From contig CAMPKU010000131.1 of the NCBI GenBank assembly GCA_946887385.1, forward strand, positions 1-12,150: a stretch of 12,150 bases of DNA. Reading direction: 5' to 3'. The notes beneath the pieces are model-generated. The model ran no database searches and had not been told where the DNA came from. It was given only the letters and a program-made list of their open reading frames with translations. This DNA is from an uncultured Gammaproteobacteria bacterium (GTDB lineage: Bacteria; Pseudomonadota; Gammaproteobacteria; Rariloculales; Rariloculaceae). Positions 7,252 to 12,150 of the stretch are shown one piece after another. Position numbers and translations under genes: made by a program. How positions within the stretch are numbered: position 1 is the stretch's first letter; each line of letters begins with the position of its first letter.

Positions 7252-7894
7252 AGCGCGCGGCTTCGAGGAGCTCCATGCCGCCGTCGAAAATCATGCGCAG
7301 CGACACATAGAAGATGATCGCGAGTCCCACGTACGCGATCCAGTGGAAGCGCCCCAGGAGCCGCGCGATCACCGCTGCCGCGAGCCCCATGAAGGCCACC
7401 GACAGAACCAAACCGAACACCAACACCCATGCGTGGTCGCGCGCGACGCCGGCGACGGCGAGCACATTGTCGAGCGACATCGAGACGTCGGCGACGATGA
7501 TCTGCGTAACGGCCTGACGCATGGTCTTCGCCGGTGCGCCCACAGGCGCCCCGGGGCCGGCATCGGCCGCGACTTCCTGTGGGCCGCGCATCGCCATGTC
7601 GACGAGCCGGCCGCTGCGCAGCTCGCGCCACAGCTTCCAGCACACCCAGAGCAACAATAAACCGCCGGCGAGCAGCAACCCGATGATCTGCAATAGCTGC
7701 ACGGTGAACGCGGCGAAAACGATGCGCAGCAGCGTGGCCGCGGCGATGCCGAGCACCATGACGCGCCAGCGCTGCTGCACCGGCAGTCCCGCTACGGCGA
7801 TTCCGACGACGATGGCATTGTCCCCGGCCAGGACGAGGTCTACGAGGATGACCTGCACGAGCGCCGAGACCTCGGCCATCGAAATGAAGTCCAT
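7250..7894 (-). CDS. TerC/YjbE-family integral membrane protein
   Basis: A 214-residue inner-membrane protein with about seven hydrophobic segments. The two TerC-family acidic motifs are intact: LVLAGDNAIVVG (Asp25, Asn26) and VSMSLDNVLAVAG (Asp142, Asn143). A polar linker rich in Gly, Ala and Pro (about 100-125) separates the two halves. TerC-family proteins have been linked to metal ion export, notably manganese, and to metalation of secreted proteins; YjbE-type members are the short form. The ATG at 7894 is chosen because MDFISMAEVSALVQVI matches the family N-terminus; the ribosome site is weak, with AGGA about 14 nt away. The divergent spacer holds a 10-bp hairpin that would be in its leader. 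I looked for the manganese yybP-ykoY riboswitch there and did not see it. Confidence 0.9.
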   Translation of the reverse strand: MDFISMAEVSALVQVILVDLVLAGDNAIVVGIAVAGLPVQQRWRVMVLGIAAATLLRIVFAAFTVQLLQIIGLLLAGGLLLLWVCWKLWRELRSGRLVDMAMRGPQEVAADAGPGAPVGAPAKTMRQAVTQIIVADVSMSLDNVLAVAGVARDHAWVLVFGLVLSVAFMGLAAAVIARLLGRFHWIAYVGLAIIFYVSLRMIFDGGMELLEAAR

Positions 7895-7974
7895 AGCGAA
7901 ATCTTTTGAGTCCTGAAAGGGCCCATCAGTGTGCCCGGAAGCCCTGGCCAATTCACGCCTGTCGCGAGGCCGCC

Positions 7975-8000
7975 ACGGCGGCCGGCGCGTCGGCCGCCGT
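7975..8000. repeat. Perfect 10-bp stem-loop in the terC/receptor divergent region
   Basis: ACGGCGGCCG (7975-7984) and CGGCCGCCGT (7991-8000) are exact reverse complements around a 6-nt loop. The hairpin lies 80 nt upstream of the terC ATG and 66 nt upstream of the receptor ATG, so it could be in either leader or be a dyad operator. There is no T-tract on either strand. Confidence 0.5.
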
Positions 8001-8023
8001 TGCCGCTTACCGGGGCCTAGGTC

Positions 8024-8029
8024 ATGATA
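8024..8029 (-). promoter_or_regulatory. Candidate -10 box (TATCAT) for terC
   Basis: The minus strand reads CGGTATCAT, the same nonamer as upstream of the MFS gene, and TATCAT also forms the extended -10 of the hydrolase gene. Transcription from here would give terC a leader of about 120 nt that includes the hairpin at 7975-8000. No -35 box is evident. Confidence 0.25.
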
Positions 8030-8066
8030 CCGGGCCAGTCACGTCTTGAGTTACCACGGGATCCCC

Positions 8067-10163
8067 ATGCACCGACTTCGCCGGCCCTTGAGCCTCGCCT
8101 GTTGCGCGGCACCTACCCTCGTCTTTGGCTCCGTTGCGCTGGCGCAAAACCGCGCCACTAACCAAACGCCGGTCGAAGAAATCATCGTCACGGCCACGAT
8201 GCTCGAGCGCACGCTCGACCACGTGCCGGCGGCCGTCAGCGTCGTCACCGAGGACGACATCCAGAACGGGCGTCAACAGCTCGCCTTGGACGAAGCATTG
8301 GGGCGCGTACCCGGGCTGTTCATGCAGAACCGCTATAACTTCGCGCAGGATCTGCGCGTGTCGATTCGCGGCTTCGGCGCGCGCGCTCAGTTCGGCATTC
8401 GCGGCATCAAAGTGCTCGTCGACGGCATCCCCGAAACTCTGCCCGACGGGCAAGGCTCCGTCGACAGCATCGATCTCGGCGCCACGAGCCAAATTGAAGT
8501 CATTCGCGGGCCGAGCTCGTCGCTCTACGGCAACGCTTCGGGCGGCGTCATCAGCTTGACGACGGAAGGCGGCGGACCCGACCCCTACGCGCAAGTGCGT
8601 GTGTCGGCAGGCCGTTATGGCTACGAGAAAACGCAGTTCAAGACGGGCGGCGAAGCCGGGCGCCTCAACTACCTCGTGAGCTATTCCGACCAGGAGCTCG
8701 AGGGCTTTCGCGCGCAGAGCGCGTACGAGAACAAGCTGCTCACGGGCCGGTTCGAAATCGACTTGGGCGAGGATCGCAACCTGCTCACCGTCGCCAGCAT
8801 CGCGGACCAGCCGACGTCGGACGACGCCGGCGGCCTCACGCGGGCGCTCGCCACCACCGACCCGCGGTCGGCGTGGCCTGCGAACGTGCTGTTCAACGCC
8901 GGCGAGTCGCTGGAGCAAGAGCGCCTCGGCTTCGTCTATTCGATGCCGGTGGGAGACAACGGCTCGATCCAGGCGCGCAACTATTATGTGTGGCGCGACT
9001 TCGGCAACTCCCTCCCGGTGTTGGCCGGCGGCGTTGTGGATCTAGATCGGCGCTTCGTCGGCGGCGGCTTCAACTACAGCCACGAAGGGTTTTGGCTCGA
9101 TCGGCCGAATCGCTTCATCGTAGGGGTGGACTTCGACGACCAGGACGACGATCGCCGTCGTTACAACAACGACGCCGTCGCCGAATTGACGTTCGACCAA
9201 AACGAGCACGTCACGAGCCAGGGCGTGTTCCTGCAGAACGAGCTCAGCATTTCGGAACGAGTGCAGCTCACGCTCGGCGTGCGCTTCGACCAAGTGGAAT
9301 TCGACGTCGCCGACCGCTTCCTCGCGGACGGCAACGACTCGGGCGTCCTCGACTTCGACGACACGAGCCCCATGGCCGGCGTGGTGGTCGACCTCACCGA
9401 TAACGTGGGCTTCTACGCCACGTACTCGAGCGCCTTCGAAACACCCACCACCACCGAGCTCAACCAGCCGTTTCTCACGCAAGGCGGTTTCAACGCAGGG
9501 CTCGGTCCGCAGGCGGCCGAGAACTTCGAAGTGGGTCTGCGCGGCAGGATCGGCGCGAACCACCGCTACGAGATCGCCGCGTTCACGATCGACGTGGACG
9601 ATGAGCTGATTCCGCAGCCGGTGTTCACGGCGCCGGGCGGCACGGTGGTATCCGGCCGCAACTACTACGAGAACGCCGCCAAGTCGTCGCGCGAGGGCAT
9701 CGAATTCTCGTGGGTCGGCGCACCTACGGAGCAGTTGCGCACGACGGTGAGCTACGCCTACTCCGACTTCAAGTTCGCAAATTTCGTCGACTCGGGCGGC
9801 GAGGACTTCAGCGGCAACCGGATTCCGGGCACGGCAGAGAACGTGTTGTTCGGCGAAATCGCCTACACGGCGCCGCGCGGCTGGTACGTGGCCGGCGATG
9901 CCATCTATACCGGCGAGCAGTTCGCCGACAACGCCAATAGCGCCGCCGGGCACGTCGACGCCTACACGCTCGTGAGTCTACGGTTCGGCTACGACGTGGA
10001 GCTCGGCAGCTTCACGGTGTCGCCGTTTGCGGGCGTGCACAACCTCACGGACGAGACGTACACCGCCAACGTTCGCCTCAACGCGTTCGGCTCACGCTTC
10101 TTCGAGCCTGGGCCGGGCCGCAACGGCTACGCCGGCGTCACTCTCGATTGGAAGTTCCGCTAG
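8067..10163 (+). CDS. TonB-dependent outer-membrane receptor
   Basis: A 698-residue outer-membrane beta-barrel that takes up a ligand (typically a ferric siderophore, other metal chelate, vitamin or carbohydrate) using TonB-ExbBD energy. A signal peptide covers residues 1-26 (MHRLRRPLSL start, cleavage after VALA). A TonB box EEIIVTA follows at 37-43, then the plug domain with IRGFGARAQFGIRGIKVLVDGIP (about 100-122) and IEVIRGPSSSLYGNASGGVI (143-162), both typical of receptors of the Fe(3+)-dicitrate/FecA and catecholate type. The rest is barrel, ending in the aromatic-rich YAGVTLDWKFR. The ATG at 8067 is preferred over an in-frame TTG at 8046 because the signal peptide begins there. No Fur box is recognisable upstream, so iron regulation is unsupported. 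Its last 16 nt overlap the methyltransferase start, suggesting translational coupling. Confidence 0.94.
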   Translation: MHRLRRPLSLACCAAPTLVFGSVALAQNRATNQTPVEEIIVTATMLERTLDHVPAAVSVVTEDDIQNGRQQLALDEALGRVPGLFMQNRYNFAQDLRVSIRGFGARAQFGIRGIKVLVDGIPETLPDGQGSVDSIDLGATSQIEVIRGPSSSLYGNASGGVISLTTEGGGPDPYAQVRVSAGRYGYEKTQFKTGGEAGRLNYLVSYSDQELEGFRAQSAYENKLLTGRFEIDLGEDRNLLTVASIADQPTSDDAGGLTRALATTDPRSAWPANVLFNAGESLEQERLGFVYSMPVGDNGSIQARNYYVWRDFGNSLPVLAGGVVDLDRRFVGGGFNYSHEGFWLDRPNRFIVGVDFDDQDDDRRRYNNDAVAELTFDQNEHVTSQGVFLQNELSISERVQLTLGVRFDQVEFDVADRFLADGNDSGVLDFDDTSPMAGVVVDLTDNVGFYATYSSAFETPTTTELNQPFLTQGGFNAGLGPQAAENFEVGLRGRIGANHRYEIAAFTIDVDDELIPQPVFTAPGGTVVSGRNYYENAAKSSREGIEFSWVGAPTEQLRTTVSYAYSDFKFANFVDSGGEDFSGNRIPGTAENVLFGEIAYTAPRGWYVAGDAIYTGEQFADNANSAAGHVDAYTLVSLRFGYDVELGSFTVSPFAGVHNLTDETYTANVRLNAFGSRFFEPGPGRNGYAGVTLDWKFR

Positions 10164-11134
10164 ACGACGCCGCCGACGGCGGGGCTCCGCCGTACGCGCG
10201 CGCCGCCGAGCGTGGTGCCGCGCTCGGCGACTATTACGACCGCCTCGTGCGGTGGACCGGCTGGGCGCGAAGGTTCGGCTACGGCGGGGGCCACGAAACG
10301 CTCACCGTGCACCGCGCGCTCGCCGACCCCCGAGCGAACGGTCAACCGACGGTGACTCGCCTGCACGACGTGCTGCTCGCGTCGCTGCCTGTACCGCCGT
10401 CGGGGCACGTGCTCGATGCCGGCTGCGGTCTCGGCGGCACGATGCTCGACCTTGCTACGCGCACCTCGGCCACTTTCACGGGGCTCACACTGAGCGCACG
10501 CCAAGCGTCGATCGGCAACCGCGCCGCGGCACAAGCGGACTTGGCCGGCCGCGTGGCACTCACCGTGGCGAGCTATGACTCGCCTCCCCCCGGGCCGTTC
10601 GCGCTCGCAGTCGCGATCGAGTCGCTGGCCCATTCGCCGCACCCGGCCGCGAGCCTTGCGGCCATCGCGGCACGGCTCGCGCCAGGCGGTGTGCTGGCGA
10701 TCGCCGACGACATGCCACACGCGGCGGCCAAGGGCACGCACGATCTGAAGTTGCTCCAGGCGGGCTGGCGGTTGCCGCGATTACTGGACGCCGCGCAGCT
10801 GGCAGCCGCGCTCGCCGCGAACGGCCTCGCCGTGATTGCGGATCGCGACCTGACGGAAGAGGTGCGGCCGCGCACGCTTGCGCAAATCGCGCGTCTTAGC
10901 GCCGTGAATCGGGCGCTGCACCGCCTCGCACCCTCTGCGGGCCTTCGCACGCTGCTCGACTCGTACCAGGGCGGGCTCGCGCTCGAGCGCCTCTATCGAC
11001 GCTCATTGATGAGCTACCGGCTCGTCGTGGCCCGCAAGGACCCGGGTGCGGTGGACATCAGGGACGGCGGCGCGGCGGATAACGCCACCACGCAGCGGCG
11101 ACGACCAACCCGAACAGGGTATACGCTGCCGTGA
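10148..11134 (+). CDS. Class I SAM-dependent methyltransferase
   Basis: A 328-residue Rossmann-fold methyltransferase, presumably cytoplasmic. Motif I is VLDAGCGLGG (88-97), followed by TFTGLTLSARQA (109-120), AIESLAHSPHP (156-166) and the post-motif RLAPGGVLAIADD (176-188). The N-terminal DYYDRLVRWTGWARRFGYGGGHE and the GLTLSARQ element recall small-molecule C- or O-methyltransferases of the sterol/tocopherol/quinone-like group, but no substrate can be assigned. The likely start is the TTG at 10148, inside the last codons of the receptor gene; no ATG or GTG in frame precedes the conserved DYYDRL block. This 16-nt overlap predicts coupled translation. The conserved domain ends near YRLVVARK (about residue 296); the remaining 32 residues are a low-complexity tail that overlaps the convergent DUF2784 gene by 77 nt. 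Confidence 0.87.
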   Translation: MEVPLDDAADGGAPPYARAAERGAALGDYYDRLVRWTGWARRFGYGGGHETLTVHRALADPRANGQPTVTRLHDVLLASLPVPPSGHVLDAGCGLGGTMLDLATRTSATFTGLTLSARQASIGNRAAAQADLAGRVALTVASYDSPPPGPFALAVAIESLAHSPHPAASLAAIAARLAPGGVLAIADDMPHAAAKGTHDLKLLQAGWRLPRLLDAAQLAAALAANGLAVIADRDLTEEVRPRTLAQIARLSAVNRALHRLAPSAGLRTLLDSYQGGLALERLYRRSLMSYRLVVARKDPGAVDIRDGGAADNATTQRRRPTRTGYTLP

Positions 11135-11447
11135 ACACCCACGGCGGCGCCTCGTAGAAGAGGATCGCCGTGAGCCAGTGCTCGATAAAGCTGGTCTCGT
11201 AACCCGCTTCACCGGCGTTCTCGCGCAGCGCGCTCTCGAGCGTCGTGAGCGGACACGCCACACCCAGCCAGGCTTGCGCGACGACGACTGCAATCGCAGC
11301 GACGTGGGCCAGCCGGAACCACCATCCGTTCACGAACCGCCAGCCGCGCAGGTTGCCGACGACCACGAGCACGAGACCGCCGACTACGAACGCCACGATG
11401 CCGAAGTGCACCGTGAGCACCAGGTCAGCGAGAAGCCGATACGGCAT
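11058..11447 (-). CDS. DUF2784-family membrane protein
   Basis: A 129-residue integral membrane protein of unknown function. Family hallmarks are visible: an N-terminal helix with His14 (LTVHFGIVAFVVGG), a WWFRLAHV segment (42-49), CPLTTLESALRENAG (65-79), YETSFIEHWL (83-92) and a final helix ending in basic YPPRRRP. Four hydrophobic segments are apparent. The ATG at 11447 has a good ribosome site, AGGCGAG (11454-11460), 6 nt upstream. It starts 25 nt after the prolyl-tRNA synthetase stop on the same strand and is probably cotranscribed with it. Its last 25 codons run antisense to the tail of the methyltransferase gene. Confidence 0.88.
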   Translation of the reverse strand: MPYRLLADLVLTVHFGIVAFVVGGLVLVVVGNLRGWRFVNGWWFRLAHVAAIAVVVAQAWLGVACPLTTLESALRENAGEAGYETSFIEHWLTAILFYEAPPWVFTAAYTLFGLVVAAAWWRYPPRRRP

Positions 11448-11472
11448 CGAATGCTCGCCTGCGGCGTGCGGC

Positions 11473-12150
11473 CTAGTACGCCTTGGCCCACACCACGCGC
11501 TGCGGGCTCGGCTTGCCCGTGAACGGGCACGTGCCGGGCTCGCTCTTCTCAAGCGGTATACAGCGCACCGTCACGGAGAGGTCGTTTTTGATTTTCTGCT
11601 CGAGCTCGACGTCGCCGCCGAAGTGGGTGAGCGCAAAGCCGCCGTGGATGGGCGTGGGCGCGCCTTCGGCCGCCGGCGGACTCGCGAAGAACGCGTAGAA
11701 CTCGTCTTTGCCGTCGATGCGGTGCGTGTGCTCGGCACGAAATGCCGTGGCGCGCGCCAACAGGCCGTCGTGAATTGATTGGAGCGTCGCAGCGATCGTC
11801 GCCACGAACTCCGCGCGCGGCACGCTCGCTTTGTCTTTCGGCGCGCGATCGCGCCGCGCCGCGAACACGGCGTCTTTGTCCATGTCGCGCGGGCCGATCT
11901 CGAGCCGCACGGGCACGCCTTTGCGCACCCATTGCCAGACTTTCTCGCCGCCACGCTCCTCGCGCTCGTCGATGAGCACGCGCACGGCCGCGTCGTTGAA
12001 CCGCTGGGCGCGCAGCTCGACCGCGAGCTTGCGGCAGTACTCGAGCACGCGCGCCTTCTCGTCGTCGGAGCGGAAGATCGGCACGATCACGACGTGCTGC
12101 GGCGCCAACTTCGGCGGCAGCACGAACCCGTCGTCGTCGGAGTGCGTCAT
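11473..12150 (-). CDS. proS: Prolyl-tRNA synthetase, C-terminal part (cut by window edge)
   Basis: The C-terminal 225 residues of a class II prolyl-tRNA synthetase, which charges tRNA-Pro in the cytoplasm. The visible part starts in the catalytic domain at motif 3 (THSDDDGFVLPPKLAP), continues with the anticodon-binding domain (HVVIVPIFR, then LIDEREERGGEKVWQWVRKGVPVRLEIGPRD) and ends in the C-terminal domain CPFTGKPSPQRVVWAKAY. The C-terminal domain and the terminal Tyr are features of the archaeal/eukaryotic-type enzyme (ProS type 3), not of the E. coli type with its editing insertion. The ATG at the extreme right edge is internal to the conserved motif, so the real start lies outside the window. 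A DUF2784 gene follows 25 nt downstream. Confidence 0.93.
   Translation of the reverse strand: MTHSDDDGFVLPPKLAPQHVVIVPIFRSDDEKARVLEYCRKLAVELRAQRFNDAAVRVLIDEREERGGEKVWQWVRKGVPVRLEIGPRDMDKDAVFAARRDRAPKDKASVPRAEFVATIAATLQSIHDGLLARATAFRAEHTHRIDGKDEFYAFFASPPAAEGAPTPIHGGFALTHFGGDVELEQKIKNDLSVTVRCIPLEKSEPGTCPFTGKPSPQRVVWAKAY

Noticed and set aside
7895..8045. yybP-ykoY manganese riboswitch upstream of terC
   Set aside because: The conserved purine-rich loop sequences of that riboswitch were not found; only a simple 10-bp hairpin is present.
7952..8066. Fur box upstream of the TonB receptor
   Set aside because: No stretch resembling the AT-rich GATAATGATAATCATTATC consensus is present; only the short GGTCATGATACC near-palindrome.
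8022..9953. Minus-strand open frames of about 300 codons opposite the TonB receptor
   Set aside because: They are antisense to a continuous receptor sequence and have no recognisable domain, ribosome site or promoter.
12131..12150. ATG at the window edge as the start of a short prolyl-tRNA synthetase-like protein
   Set aside because: MTHSDDDG is an internal motif-3 segment of the enzyme, so the frame must continue beyond the window.

Overview
The window looks like a chromosomal segment of a GC-rich proteobacterium, most likely a gammaproteobacterium. The evidence is a YiiD_C-type thioesterase, a DUF2784 membrane protein, a YjbE-type TerC protein, a TonB-dependent receptor with a cleavable signal peptide, and REP-like palindromes. 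Taxonomy is an inference from gene content. Coding density is high, base composition looks even throughout, and I see no phage, plasmid, IS transposase, CRISPR, rRNA or tRNA gene.

Layout. Positions 1-491 are non-coding and packed with inverted repeats: two copies, in opposite orientation, of an elaborate stem-bulge-hairpin element (47-167 and 327-448), with two REP-like palindromes between them. From 492 to 6659 five genes lie head to tail on the minus strand. In transcription order they are a secreted metallo-beta-lactamase-fold hydrolase, a D-2-hydroxyacid dehydrogenase and a UMF1-type MFS transporter (gaps of 22 and 19 nt), then after 108 nt a FabD-like ACP S-malonyltransferase, and after 88 nt a fused ATP sulfurylase/APS kinase. 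A short divergent promoter region separates the hydrolase from a plus-strand YiiD_C thioesterase. That gene converges on a minus-strand TerC/YjbE membrane protein with only 16 nt between the stop codons. TerC is divergent from a plus-strand TonB-dependent receptor, which overlaps the start of a class I SAM methyltransferase by 16 nt. The methyltransferase runs 77 nt into the 3' end of a convergent DUF2784 gene. That gene lies 25 nt downstream of prolyl-tRNA synthetase (archaeal/eukaryotic-type architecture), which continues past the right edge.

How the genes may work together. Sat-CysC makes PAPS from sulfate and ATP. Its same-strand neighbour, a malonyltransferase with an unusual C-terminus, hints at a link between sulfur activation and an acyl-carrier pathway, but this is only suggested by adjacency. 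The hydrolase/dehydrogenase/transporter trio has the form of a small catabolic or detoxification module: a periplasmic hydrolysis, a cytoplasmic 2-hydroxyacid/2-keto acid redox step and a membrane transporter. The receptor and methyltransferase appear translationally coupled, suggesting that an imported or produced compound is methylated.

The most unusual structure is the repeat pair at the left edge. Its two copies share a nearly identical core, but their 34-bp stems differ in sequence and in most of those differences both strands of the stem have changed together.
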